DNA of 64,000 nt, from NCBI RefSeq assembly GCF_050948175.1, contig NW_027490170.1, positions 310,001-374,000 on the forward strand, written 5' to 3'. The first letter of the stretch is position 1; every line of letters starts with the position of its first letter. Below are positions 14,691-29,490 of this stretch, piece by piece. A program made the translations under genes and the position numbers. A model generated the notes under the pieces. It had not been told where the DNA came from. It ran no database searches and worked only from the letters and a program-made list of their open reading frames with translations. Source of the DNA: Xylocopa sonorina. Lineage: Eukaryota > Arthropoda > Insecta > Hymenoptera > Apidae.

Positions 14691-17600
14691 GTTTCATGAT
14701 CAGATATAATATTCATTGCGAAGTGTCATGTATAGCTCTTATTCACTTCAAAAGACTGTAAATGCGACTCTTCCTTGCAAGGAAATAACGTTTCCAGATG
14801 TCTACGTATCGAAACAATAGAGTTCCAATACTTCTTAAAACGAGATGTCGCATATCATTTCTATGTTTCGTGATAAGATATAATATTCATTGCGAAATGT
14901 CACGTATACCTCGTATTCACTTCAAAAGAAAGTAAATGCGACACTTCCATGCTAGGAAATAGCGTTTGCAGATGTCTACGTATCGTAGCAATAGTGTTCT
15001 AATACCGCTTAGAACACGATATCGCATCTCATTTCTATGTTTCATGATAAGATATAATATCCACTGCGAATTGTCATGTATACCAGTATTCTCTTCAAAA
15101 GAATGTAAATGCGACACTTCCTTCCTAGGAAATAGCGTCTCCAGATATCTACGTATCGTAGCAATAGACTTCTAGTGCATCTTAGAACGCGATATCGCAT
15201 CTCATTTCTATGTTTCATGATCAGATATAATATTCATTGCGAAGTGTCATGTATAGCTCTTATTCACTTCAAAAGAATGTAAATGCGACTCTTCCTTGCA
15301 AGGAAATAACGTTTCCAGATGTCTACGTATCGAAACAATAGAGTTCCAATGCTTCTTAAAACGAGATGTCGCATATCATTTCTATGTTTCGTGATAAGAT
15401 ATAATATTCATTGCGAAATGTCACGTATACCTCGTATTCACTTCAAAAGAATGTATACGCGACACTACCTTGCCAGGAAATAGCGTTTGCAGATGGCTAC
15501 GTATCGTAGCATAAGGGTTCTAATGCTTCTCAAAACGTGATATCGCTACTCATTACTATGTTTCATGATAATATATAATATTCATTGTGGAGTGTTATGT
15601 GTACCTCGTATTCACTTCAAAAGAAAGTAAATGCGACACTTCCTTGCTAGGAAGTAGCGTTTGCAGATGTCTACGTATGGTAGCATTAGAGTTCTAATGC
15701 TACTCAAAACGCGATATCGCTACACATTACTATGTTTGATGATAATATATAATACTCATTGTGGAGTGTTATGTATACCTCGTATTCACTTCCAAAGAAT
15801 GTAAATGCGACACTTCCTTGCTTGGAAATAGCGTTTGCAGATGTCTACGTATCGAAGCAATAGATTTCTAAAGCTTGCTAATTCGCGATATCGCATCTCA
15901 TATATATGTTTCATGATAATATATAATATTCATTGCGAAGTGTCATGTATACCTCGTATTCACCTCAAGAGAATGTAAACGCGACACTTCCTTGCTAGGA
16001 AATAGCGCTTGCAGATGTCTACGTATCGAAGCAATAGATTTCTAAAGCTTGCTAATTCGCGATATCGCATCTCATATATATGCTTCATGATAATATATAA
16101 TATTCATTGCGAAGTGTCATGTATACCTCACATACGCTTCAAATGAATGTAATTGCGACAGTTCCTTGCTAGGGAATAGCGATTTCAGATGTCTACGTTA
16201 CGAAGCAATAGAGTTCTAATGCTTCTTAATACGCGATATCGCAACTCATATCTATGTTTCATGATAAGATATAATATTCATTGCGATGTGTCATGTATAC
16301 CTCGTATTCGTTTCAAAAGAATGTAAATGCGACACTTCCTTGCTAGGAAGTAGCGCTTGCAGATGTTTACGTTTCGAAGCAATAGGGATCTAATGCTTCT
16401 TAAACCGCCTTATCGCTTCTCATTTCTATGTTTCATGATAAGATATAATATTCATAGTGCAGTGTTATGTATACCTCGTATTCACTTGAAAAGAATGCAA
16501 ATGCGACACTTCCTTCCTAGGAAGTAGCGTTTGCAGATGTATATGTATCGAAGCAATAGTGTTCCAATGCATCTTAAATCGTCATATCGCACCTCATTTC
16601 TATGTTTCATGATAAGATATAATATTCATTGCGAAGTGTCATGTATCCCTCGTATTCACCTCAAGAGAATGTAAATGCGACACTTCCTTGCTAGGAAATA
16701 GCGTTTGCAGATGTCTACGTATCGAAGCAATAGGTTACTAAAGCTTGCTAATTCGCGATATCGCATCACATATCTGTGTTTCATGATAATATATAATATT
16801 CATTGCGAACTGTCATGTATACCTCGCATACACTTCAAATGAATGTGAATGCGACAGTTCCTTGCTAGGAAATAGTGTTTGCAGATATCTACGTATCGAA
16901 GCAATAGAGTTCTAAAGCTTCTTAAATCGTCATATCGCATCCCATTTCTATGTTTCATGATAAGATATAATATTCATTGTGGAGTGTTATGTATACCTCG
17001 TATTCACTTCGAAAGAATGTAAACGCGACACTACCTTGCCAGCTAATAGCGTTTGCAGATGTGTACGTATCGTAGCATAAGTGTTCTAATGCTTCTCAAA
17101 ACGCGATATCGCTACACATTACTATGTTCCATGATAATATATAATACTCATTGTGGAGTATTATGTGTACCTCGTATTCACTTCCAAAGAATGTAAATGC
17201 GACACTTCCTTCCTTGGAAATAGCGTTTGCAGATGTCTACGTATCGAAGCAATGGAGTTCTAATGCTTCTTAGATCGCCATATTGCATCTCATTTCTATG
17301 TTTCATGATAAGATATAATATTCAATGTCAAGTGTTATGTCTACCTCGTATTCACTTCAAAGGAATGTAAACGCGACACTACCTTGCCAGGAAATAGCGT
17401 TTGCAGATGGCTACGTATCGTAGCATAAGGGTTCTAATGCTTCTCAAAACGTGATATCGCTACTCCTTACTATGTTTCATGATAATATATAATATTCATT
17501 GTGAAGTGTTATGTGTACCTCGTATTCACTTCAAAAGAAAGTAAATACGACACTTCCTTGCTAGGAAATAGCGATTGCTGATGTCTGCGTATCGAAGCAA

Positions 17601-20210
17601 TTGATTTCTAAAGCTTCTTAGATCGTCATATCGCATCTCATTTCTATGTTTCATGATAAGATATAATATTCATTGTGGAGTGTTATGTATACCTCGTATT
17701 CACTTCAAAAGAATGTAAACGCAACACTTCCTTGCCAGGAAATAGCGTTTGCAGATGTCTACGTATGGTAGCATTAGAGTTCTAATGCTTCTCAAAACGC
17801 GATATCGCTACTTATTACTATGTTTCATGATAATATATAATACTCATTGTGGAGTGTTATGTATTCCTCGTATTCACTTCCAAAGAATGTAAATGCGACA
17901 CTTCCTTGCTTGGAAATAGCGTTTGCAGATGTCTACGTATCGAAGCAATAGATTTCTAAAGCTTGCTAATTCGCGATATCGCATCTCATATATATGTTTC
18001 ATGATAATATATAATATTCATTGCGAAGTGTCATGTATACCTCGTATTCACCTCAAGAGAATGTAAATGCGACACTTCCTTGCTAGGAAATAGCGCTTGC
18101 AGATGCCTACGTATCGAAGCAATAGATTTCTAAAGCTTGCTAATTCGCGTTATCGCATCTCATATATATGTTTCATGATAATATATAATATTCATTGCGA
18201 AGTGTCATGTATACCTCGCATACACTACAAATGAATGTGAATGCGACAGTTCCTTTCGAAGAAATAGTATTTGCAGATATCTACGTATCGAAGCAATAGA
18301 TTTCTAAAGCTTCTTAGATCGTCATATCGCATCTCATTTCTATGTTTCATGATAAGACATAATATTCATTGTGGAGTGTTCTGTATACCTCTTATTCACT
18401 TCCAAAGAATGTAAACCGGACACTTCCTTGCCAGCAAATAGCGTTTGCAGATGTCTACGTATGGTAGCATTAGAGTTCTAATGCTTCTCAAAACGCGATA
18501 TCGCTACTCATTACTATGTTTCATGATAATATATAATATTCATTGTGGGGTGTTATGTGTACCTCGTACTCACTTCAAAAGAAAGTAAATGCGACAATTC
18601 CTTGCTAGGAAATAGCGTTTGCAGATGTCTACGTATCGAAGCAATAGTGTTCTAATGCTTGCTAATTCGCGATATCGCATCACATATCTGTGTTTCATGA
18701 TAATATATAATATTCATTGCGAACTGTCATGTATACCTCGCATACACTTCAAATGAATGTGAATGCGACAGTTCCTTGCTAGGAAATAGTGTTTGCAGAT
18801 ATATACGTATCGAAGCAATAGAGTTCTAAAGCTTCTTAAGTCGTCATATCGCATCTCATTTCTATGTTTCATGATAAGATATAATATTCATTATGGAGTG
18901 TTATGTATACCTCGTCTTCACTTCGAAAGAATGTAAACGCGACACTACCTTGCCAGCTAATAGTGTTTGCAGATATCTACGTATCGAAGCAATAGATTTC
19001 TAAAGCTTGCTAATTCGCGATATCGCATCTCTTATATATGTTTCATGATAATATATAATATTCATTGTGAAGTGTCATGTATACCTCGTATTCACCACAA
19101 GAGAATGTAAATGCGACACTTCCTTGCTAGGAAATAGCGCTTGCAGATATCTACGTATCGAAGCAATATATTTCTAAAGCTTGCTAATTCGCGATATCGC
19201 ATCTCATATATATGTTTCATGATAATTTATAATATTCATTGCGTAGTGTCATGTATACCTCGCATACACTTCAAATGAATGTAATTGCGACAGTTCCTTG
19301 CTAGGGAATAGCGATTTCAGATGTCTACGTTACGAAGCAATAGAGTTCTAATGCTTCTTAGTACGCGATATCGCATCTCATATCTATGTTTCATGATAAT
19401 ATATAATATTCATTGCGAAGTGTCATGTATACCTCGCATACACCTCAAATGAATGTGAATGCGACAGTTCCTTGCTGGGAAATAGTGTTTGCATATATCT
19501 ACGTATCGAAGCAATAGAGTGCTAAAGCTTCTTAAATCGTCATATCGCATCTCACTTCTATGTTTCATGATAAGATATGATATTCATTGCGAAGTGTCAG
19601 GTATACCTCGAATTCCTTTCAAAAGAATGTAAATGCGACACTTCCTTGCTAGGAAGTAGCGTTTGCAGATGTCTACGTATCGAAGCAATAGAATTCTAAT
19701 GCTTCTTAAATCGTCATATCGCATCTCATTTCTATGTTTCATGTTAAGATATAATATTCATTGTGGAGTGTTATGTATACCTCGTCTTCACTTCCAAAGA
19801 ATGTAAACGCGACACATCCTTGCCAGGATATAGCGTTTGCAGATGTCTACGTATGGTAGCATTAGAGTTCTAATGCTTCTCAAAACGCGATATCGCTACT
19901 CATTACTATGTTTCATGATAATATATATTACACATTGTGGAGTGTTATGTATACCTCGTATTCACTTCCAAAGAATGTAAATGCGACACTTCCTTGCTTG
20001 GGAGTAGCGTTTGCAGATGTCTACGTATCGAAGCAATAGATTTCTAAAGCTTGCTAATTCGCGATATCGCATCTCTTATATATGTTTCATGATAATATAT
20101 AATATTCATTGCGAAGTGTCATGTATACCTCGTATACACCTCAGGAGAATGTAAATGCGACACTTCCTTGCTAGGAAATAGCGCTTGCAGATATCTATGT
20201 ATCGATGCAA
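14691..20210 (+). repeat. 174-bp satellite array, block II (12-mer landmarks)
   Basis: These forward monomers are enriched for variants marked GCTTGCTAATTCGCGATATC, CATATATATGTTTC and GTGGAGTGTTATG. The junction TAGATTTCTAAAGCTTGCTAATTC recurs at 15,862, 17,951 and 20,039, spacings of 2,089 and 2,088 bp, that is 12 monomers. The monomer just before each also shares the GCGATATCGCTAC form. Other landmarks repeat at about 1,912 bp, so the units overlap and are not a single clean higher-order repeat. No gene is seen. Confidence 0.9.
14698..15457 (+). repeat. Local three-monomer duplication, 521-bp offset
   Basis: A distinctive pair of monomers, with GATCAGATATAATATTC, TATAGCTCTTATTCAC, TTCCTTGCAAGGAAATAACG and AAACGAGATGTCGCATATC, appears at about 14,701-14,935 and again at 15,222-15,457. 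The offset is 521 bp, three monomers less one base. TTCCTTGCAAGGAA makes the central dyad a perfect palindrome here. Confidence 0.85.
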
Positions 20211-21070
20211 TAGATTTCTAAAGCTTGCTAATTCGCGATATCGCATCTCATATCTATGTTTCATGATAATATATAATATTCATTGCGAAGTGTCACGTAT
20301 ACCTCGCATACACTTCAAATGAATATAAATGCGACACTTCCTTGCTAGGAAATAGCGTTGGCAGATGTCTACGTATCGAAGCAATGGAATTCTAATCATT
20401 GTTAAATCGCGATATCGCATCTCATTCCTATGTTTCATTATAAGATATAATATTCATTGTGCAGTGTTATGTATATCTCGCATACACTTCAATTGAATGT
20501 AAATGCGACACTTCCTTGCTAGGAAATAGCGTTTGCAGATGTCTGCGTATCGTGGCATTAGAGTTCTGATGCTTCTCAAAACGCGGTATCGCTTCTCATT
20601 TCTATGTTTCGTGATAATATATAATATTCATTGCGAAGTGCCATGTATATCTCTCAAACACTTTAATTGAATGTACATGCGACACTTCCTTGCTAGGAAA
20701 TAGCGTTTGCAGATGTCTACGTATCGAAGCAATAGAATTCCAAAGCTTCTTAAATCGCGATATCGCATCTCATTTCTATGTTTCATGATAAGATATAATA
20801 TTCATTGTGGAGTACTATGTATACCTCGTATTCACTTCAAAAGAATGTAAACGCGACACTTCCTTGCTAGGAAGTAGCGTTTGCACATGTCTACGTATCC
20901 AAGCAATAGATGCTTCTTAAATCGCCATATCGCATCTCATTCCTATGTTTCATGATAAGATATAATATTCACTGTGCAGTGTTATGTATACCTCGTATTC
21001 ACTTCAAAAGAATGTAAACGCGGCACTTCCTTGCTAGAAAGTAGCTTTTGCAGATGTCTACGTATCGAAG

Positions 21071-23579
21071 CAATAGAGTTCTAATGCTTCTTAAATCGCC
21101 ATATCGCATCTCATTCCTATGTTTCATGATAAGCTATAATATTCATTGTGCAGTGTTATGTATATCTCGTCTCTACTTCAAATGAATGTAAATGCGACAC
21201 TGCCTTGCCAGGAAATAGCGTTTGCAGATGTCTACGTATCGATGCAATAGAGTTCTAATGCTTCTCAAATCGCCATATTGCATCTCATTCCTATGTTTCA
21301 TGATAAGATATAATATTTATTGTGGAGTGTTATGTATACCTCGTATTCACATCAAATGTATGTAAATGCGACACTTCCTTGCCAGGAAATAGCGTTTGCA
21401 GATGTCTACGTATCGTAGAGTTAGTGCTCTAATGCTTCTCAAAACGCGACAGCGTTTCTCATTTCTGTGTTTCATGATAGTATATAATATTCATCGAGTA
21501 GTGTCATATATACCTTGCATACACTTCAAATGATTGTAAATGCGACACTTCCTTACTAGGAAATAGCGTTTGCAGATGTCTACGTATCGTGGCATTAGAG
21601 TTCTATATCTTCTAAAAACGCGATATCGCTTCTCATTTCTATGTTTCTTTATAATATATAGTATTCATTGCGAAGTGTCATGTATACCTTGTATTCCTTT
21701 CAAAAGAATGTAAATGCGACACTTGCTTGCTTGGAAGTTGCGTTTGCAGATGTCTACGTATCGAAGCAATAGAGTTCTAATGCTTCTTAAATCGCCATAT
21801 CGCATCTCATTTCTATGTTTCATGATAAGATATAATATTCATTGTGCAGTGTTATGTATATCTCGTCTATACTTCAAATGAATGTAAATGCGGCACTTCC
21901 TTGCTAGGAAATACCGTTTGCAGATGTCTACGTATCGTAGAGTTAGTGCTCTAATGCTTCTCAAAACGCGACAGCGTTTCTCATTTCCATGTTACATGAT
22001 AGTATATAATATTCATCGAGTAGTGTCATGTATACCTTGCATACACTACAAATGAATGTAAATGCGACACTTCCTTGCTAGGAAATTGCGTTTGCTGATG
22101 TCCTCGTATCGAAGCAATAATGTTCTAAAGCCTCTTAAATCGCGATATCGCATCTCATTTCTATGTTTCATGATAAGATATAATATTCGCTGTGCAGTGC
22201 TATGTATACCTCGTATTCACTTCAAAAGAATGTAAACGCGACACTTCCTTGCTAGAAAGTTGCTTTTGCAGATGTCTACGTATCGAAGCAATAGATTTCT
22301 AATGCTTCTTAAATCGCCATATCGCATCTCATTTCTATGTTTCATGATAAGATATAATAATCACTGTGCAGTGTTATGTATACCTCGTATTCACATCAGA
22401 AGAATGTAAACGCGACACTTCCTTGCTAGGAAGTAGCGTTTGCAGATGTCTACGTATCGAAGCAATAGAGTTCTAATGCTTCTTAAATCGCCATATCGCA
22501 TCTCATTCCTATGTTTCATGATAAGCTATAATATTCATTGTGCAGTGTTATGTATATCTCGTCTCTACTTCAAATGAATGTAAATGCGACACTTCCTTGC
22601 CAGGAAATAGCGTTTGCAGATGTCTACGTATCGATGCAATAGAGTTCTAATGCTTCTCAAATCGCCATATTGCATCTCATTCCTATGTTTCATGATAAGA
22701 TATAATATTTATTGTGGAGTGTTATGTATACCTCGTATTCACATCAAATGTATGTAAATGCGACACTTCCTTGCCAGGAAATAGCGTTTGCAGATGTCTA
22801 CGTATCGTAGAGTTAGTGCTCTAATGCTTCTCAAAACGCGACAGCGTTTCTCATTTCTGTGTTTCATGATAGTATATAATATTCATCGAGTAGTGTCATA
22901 TATACCTTGCATACACTTCAAATGAATGTAAATGCGACACTTCCTTGCTAGGAAATAGCGTTTGCAGATGTCTACGTATCGTGGCATTAGAGTTCTATAT
23001 CTTCTAAAAACGCGATATCGCTTCTCATTTCTATGTTTCTTTATAATATATAGTATTCATTGCGAAGTGTCATGTATACCTTGTATTCCTTCCAAAAGAA
23101 TGTAAATGCGACACTTGCTTGCTTGGAAGTAGCGTTTGCAGATGTCTACGTATCGAAGCAATAGAGTTCTAATGCTTCTTAAATCGCCATATCGCATCTC
23201 ATTTCTATGTTTCATGATAAGATATAATATTCATTGTGCAGTGTTATGTATATCTCGTCTATACTTCAAATGAATGTAAATGCGACACTTCCTTACTAGG
23301 AAATACCGTTTGCAGATGTCTACGTATCTTAGAGTTAGTGCTCTAATGCTTCTCAAAACGCGACAGCGTTTCTCATTTCCATGTTACATGATAGTATATA
23401 ATATTCATCGAGTAGTGTCATGTATACCTTGCATACACTACAAATGAATGTAAATGCGACACTTCCTTGCTAGGAAATTGCGTTTGCTGATGTCCTCGTA
23501 TCGAAGCAATAATGTTCTAAAGCTTCTTAAATCGCGATATCGCATCTCATTTCTATGTTTCATGATAAGATATAATATT
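21071..23579 (+). repeat. Tandem 1,392-bp unit (8-mer)
   Basis: About 21,071-22,187 matches about 22,463-23,579 at an offset of 1,392 bp, exactly eight monomers. Matched marks include GATAAGCTATAATATTC (21,131 and 22,523) and TATATAATATTCATCGAGTA (21,481 and 22,873). Substitutions are few, for example GCCTCTTAAATC against GCTTCTTAAATC near the end. The match stops where the first copy reads ATTCGCTGTGC and the second ATTCATTGTGC. Confidence 0.85.
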
Positions 23580-26500
23580 CATTGTGCAGTGTTATGTACA
23601 CCTCGCATACACTTCAAATGAATATAAATGCGACACTTCCTTCCTAGGAAGTAGCGTTGGCAGATATCTAAGTATCGAAGCAATAGAATTCTAATCATTG
23701 TTAAATCGCGATATCGCATCTCATTCCTATGTTTCATTATAAGATACAATATTCATTGTGCAGTGTTATGTATATCTCGCATACACTTCAGTTGAATGTA
23801 AATGCGACACTTCCTTGCTAGGAAATAGCGTTTGCAGATGTCTGCGTATCGTGGCATTAGAGTTCTAATGCTTCTCAAAACGCGGTATCGCTTCTCATTC
23901 CTATGTTTCGTGATAATATATAATATTCATTGCGAAGTGCCATGTATATCTCCCAAACACTTCAATTGAATGTACATGCGACACTTCCTTGCTAGGAAAT
24001 AGCGTTTGCCGATGTCTACGTATCGAAGCAATAGAATTCCAAAGCTTCTTAAATCGCGATATCGCATCTCATTTCTATGTTTCATGATAAGATATAATAT
24101 TCATTGTGGAGTATTATGTATACCTCGTATTCACTTCAAAAGAATGTAAACGCGACACTTCCTTGCTAGGAAATAGCGTTTGCTGATGTCTTCGTATCGA
24201 AGCAATAACGTTCTAAAGCTTCTTAAATCGCCTTATCGCATCTCATTTCTATGTTTCATGATAAGAAATAATATTCATTGTGCAGTGTTATGTATACCTC
24301 GTATTCACATCAGAAGAATGTAAATGCGACACTTCCTTGCTAGGAAGTAGCGCTTGCAGATGTTTACGTTTCGAAGCAATTGGGATCTAATGCTTCTTAA
24401 ACCGCCTTATCGCTTCTCATTTCTATGTTTCATGATAAGATATAATATTCATAGTGCAGTGTTATGTATACCTCGTATTCACATCAGAAGAATGTAAATG
24501 CGACACTTCCTTGCTAGGAAGTAGCGTTTGCAGATGCCTACGTATCGAAGCAATAGTGTTCTAGTTCTTCTTAAATCGCGATATCGCATCTCATTTCTAT
24601 GTTTCATGATATGATATAATACTCATTGTGCAGTGTTATGTATACCTATTATTCACTTCAAAAGAATGCAAATGCTACAATTTCTTGCTAGGAAATACCG
24701 TTTGCAGATGTCTACGTATCGTAGAGTTAGTGCTCTAATGCTTCTCAAAACGCGACAGCGTTTCTCATTTCCATGTTACATGATAGTATATAATATTCAT
24801 CGAGTAGTGTCATGTATACCTTGCATACACTACAAATGAATGTAAATGCGACACTTCCTTGCTAGGAAATTGCGTTTGCTGATGTCCTCGTATCGAAGCA
24901 ATAATGTTCTAAAGCCTCTTAAATCGCGATATCGCATCTCATTTCTATGTTTCATGATAAGATATAATATTCGCTGTGCAGTGTTATGTATACCTCGTAT
25001 TCACTTCAAAAGAATGTAAACGCGACACTTCCTTGCTAGAAAGTTGCTTTTGCAGATGTCTACGTATCGAAGCAATAGATTTCTAATGCTTCTTAAATCG
25101 CCATATCGCATCTCATTTCTATGTTTCATGATAAGATATAATAATCACTGTGCAGTGTTATGTATACCTCGTATTCACATCAGAAGAATGTAAACGCGAC
25201 ACTTCCTTGCTAGGATGTAGCGTTTGCAGATGTCTACGTATCGAAGCAATAGAGTTCTAATGCTTCTTAAATCGCCATATCGCATCTCATTCCTATGTTT
25301 CATGATAAGCTATAATATTCATTGTGCAGTGTTATGTGTATCTCGTCTCTACTTCAAATGAATGTAAATGCGACACTTCCTTGCTAGGAAATAGCGTTGG
25401 CAGATGTCTACGTATCGAAGCAATAGAATTCTAATCATTGTTAAATCGCGATATCGCTACTCATTTCTATGTTTCGTGATAATATATAATATTCATTGCG
25501 AAGTGCCATGTATATCTCGCATACACTTCAATTGAATGTAAATGCGACACTTCCTTGCTAGGAAATAGCGTTTGCAGATGTCTGCGTATCGTGGCATTAG
25601 AGTTCTAATGCTTCTCAAAACGCGGTATCGCTTCTCATTTCTATGTTTCGTGATAATATATAATATTCATTGCGAAGTGCCATGTATATCTCGCATACAC
25701 TTCAATTGAATGTACATGCGACACTTCCTTGCTAGGAAATAACGTTTGCAGATGTCTACGTATCGAAGCAATAGTGTTCTAATTCTTCTTAAATCGCGAT
25801 ATCGCATCTCATTCCTATGTTTCATGATAAGCTATAATATTCATTGTGCAGTGTTATGTATATCTCGTCTATACTTCAAATGAATGTAAATGCGACACTT
25901 CCTTGCTAGGAAATAGCGTTTGCAGATGTCTACGTATCGATGCAATAGAGTTCCAATGCTTCTCAAATCGCCATATTGCATCTCATTCCTATGTTTCATG
26001 ATAAGATATAATATTTATTGTGGAGTGTTATGTATACCTCGTATTCACATCAAATGTATGTAAATGCGACACTTCCTTGCCAGGAAATAGCGTTTGCAGA
26101 TGTCTACGTATCGTAGAGTTAGTGCTCTAATGCTTCTCAAAACGCGACAGCGTTTCTCATTTCTATGTTTCATGATAGTATATAATATTCATCGAGTAGT
26201 GTCATATATACCTTGCATACACTTCAAATGATTGTAAATGCGACACTTCCTTGCTAGGAAATAGCGTTTGCAGATGTCTACGTATCGTGGCATTAGAGTT
26301 CTATATCTTCTAAAAACGCGATATCGCTTCTCATTTCTATGTTTCTTTATAATATATAGTATTCATTGCGAAGTGTCATGTATACCTTGTATTCCTTCCA
26401 AAAGAATGTAAATGCGACACTTGCTTGCTTGGAAGTAGCGTTTGCAGATGTCTACGTATCGAAGCAATAGAGTTCTAATGCTTCTTAAATCGCCATATCG

Positions 26501-27750
26501 CATCTCATTTCTATGTTTCATGATAAGATATAATATTCATTGTGCAGTGTTATGTATATCTCGTCTATACTTCAAATGAATGTAAATGCGACACTTCCTT
26601 GCTAGGAAATACCGTTTGCAGATGTCTACGTATCTTAGAGTTAGTGCTCTAATGCTTCTCAAAACGCGACAGCGTTTCTCATTTCCATGTTACATGATAG
26701 TATATATTATTCATCGAGTAGTGTCATGTATACCTTGCATACACTACAAATGAATGTAAATGCGACACTTCCTTGCTAGGAAATACCGTTTGCAGATGTC
26801 TACGTATCGAAGCAATAATGTTCTAAAGCTTCTTAAATCGCGATATCGCATCTCATTTCTATGTTTCATGATAAGATATAATATTCATTGTGCAGTGTTA
26901 TGTACACCTCGCATACACTTCAAATGAATATAAATGCGACACTTCCTTCCTAGGAAGTAGCGTTGGCAGATGTCTAAGTATCGAAGCAATAGAATTCTAA
27001 TCATTGTTAAATCGCGATATCGCATCTCATTCCTATGTTTCATTATAAGAAACAATATTCATTGTGCAGTGTTATGTATATCTCGCATACACTTCAATTG
27101 AATGTAAATGCGACACTTCCTTGCTAGGAAATAGCGTTTGCAGATGTCTGCGTATCGTGGCATTAGAGTTCTAATGCTTCTCAAAACGCGGTATCGCTTC
27201 TCATTCCTATGTTTCGTGATAATATATAATATTCATTGCGAAGTGCCATGTATATCTCCCAAACACTTCAATTGAATGTACATGCGACACTTCCTTGCTA
27301 GGAAATAGCGTTTGCCGATGTCTACGTATCGAAGCAATAGAATTCCAATGCTTCTTAAATCGCCATATCGCATCTCATTTCTATGTTTCATGATAAGATA
27401 TAATATTCATTGTGGAGTATTATGTATACCTCGTATTCACTTCAAAAGAATGTAAACGCGACACTTCCTTGCTAGGAAGTAGCGTTTGCAGATGTCTACG
27501 TATCGTGGCATTAGAGTTCTATATCTTCTAAAAACGCGATATCGCTTCTCATTTCTATGTTTCTTTATAATATATAGTATTCATTGCGAAGTGTCATGTA
27601 TACCTTGTATTCCTTTCAAAAGAATGTAAATGCGACACTTGCTTGCTTGGAAGTTGCGTTTGCAGATGTCTACGTATCGAAGCAATAGAGTTCTAATGCT
27701 TCTTAAATCGCCATATCGCATCTCATTTCTATGTTTCATGATAAGATATA

Positions 27751-29490
27751 ATATTCATTGTGCAGTGTTATGTATATCTCGTCTATACTTCAAATGAATG
27801 TAAATGCGGCACTTCCTTGCTAGGAAATACCGTTTGCAGATGTCTACGTATCGTAGAGTTAGTGCTCTAATGCTTCTCAAAACGCGACAGCGTTTCTCAT
27901 TTCCATGTTACATGATAGTATATAATATTCATCGAGTAGTGTCATGTATACCTTGCATACACTACAAATGAATGTAAATGCGACACTTCCTTGCTAGGAA
28001 ATTGCGTTTGCTGATGTCCTCGTATCGAAGCAATAATGTTCTAAAGCCTCTTAAATCGCGATATCGCATCTCATTTCTATGTTTCATGATAAGATATAAT
28101 ATTCGCTGTGCAGTGTTATGTATACCTCGTATTCACTTCAAAAGAATGTAAACGCGACACTTCCTTGCTAGAAAGTTGCTTTTGCAGATGTCTACGTATC
28201 GAAGCAATAGATTTCTAATGCTTCTTAAATCGCCATATCGCATCTCATTTCTATGTTTCATGATAAGATATAATAATCACTGTGCAGTGTTATGTATACC
28301 TCGTATTCACATCAGAAGAATGTAAACGCGACACTTCCTTGCTAGGAAGTAGCGTTTGCAGATGTCTACGTATCGAAGCAATAGAGTTCTAATGCTTCTT
28401 AAATCGCCATATCGCATCTCATTCCTATGTTTCATGATAAGCTATAATATTCATTGTGCAGTGTTATGTGTATCTCGTCTCTACTTCAAATGAATGTAAA
28501 TGCGACACTTCCTTGCTAGGAAATAGCGTTGGCAGATGTCTACGTATCGAAGCAATAGAATTCTAATCATTGTTAAATCGCGATATCGCTACTCATTTCT
28601 ATGTTTCGTGATAATATATAATATTCATTGTGCAGTGTTATGTATATCTCGTCTATACTTCAAATGAATGTAAATGCGGCACTTCCTTGCTAGGAAATAC
28701 CGTTTGCAGATGTCTACGTATCGTAGAGTTAGTGCTCTAATGCTTCTCAAAACGCGACAGCGTTTCTCATTTCCATGTTACATGATAGTATATAATATTC
28801 ATCGAGTAGTGTCATGTATACCTTGCATACACTACAAATGAATGTAAATGCGACACTTCCTTGCTAGGAAATTGCGTTTGCTGATGTCCTCGTATCGAAG
28901 CAATAATGTTCTAAAGCCTCTTAAATCGCGATATCGCATCTCATTTCTATGTTTCATGATAAGATATAATATTCGCTGTGCAGTGTTATGTATACCTCGT
29001 ATTCACTTCAAAAGAATGTAAACGCGACACTTCCTTGCTAGAAAGTTGCTTTTGCAGATGTCTACGTATCGAAGCAATAGATTTCTAATGCTTCTTAAAT
29101 CGCCATATCGCATCTCATTTCTATGTTTCATGATAAGATATAATAATCACTGTGCAGTGTTATGTATACCTCGTATTCACATCAGAAGAATGTAAACGCG
29201 ACACTTCCTTGCTAGGAAGTAGCGTTTGCAGATGTCTACGTATCGAAGCAATAGAGTTCTAATGCTTCTTAAATCGCCATATCGCATCTCATTCCTATGT
29301 TTCATGATAAGCTATAATATTCATTGTGCAGTGTTATGTGTATCTCGTCTCTACTTCAAATGAATGTAAATGCGACACTTCCTTGCTAGGAAATAGCGTT
29401 GGCAGATGTCTACGTATCGAAGCAATAGAATTCTAATCATTGTTAAATCGCGATATCGCTACTCATTTCTATGTTTCGTGATAATATATA
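27751..29490 (+). repeat. Tandem 870-bp duplication (5-mer), apparently identical
   Basis: The segment 27,751-28,620 is followed at once by a copy at 28,621-29,490, an offset of 870 bp, exactly five monomers. I compared the two line by line and found no difference. Upstream of the first copy the monomer reads GATAAGATATAATATTC, while at the internal junction it reads GATAATATATAATATTC. The breakpoint therefore falls in the AATATTCATTG segment. This is one of the youngest events in the window. Confidence 0.88.
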
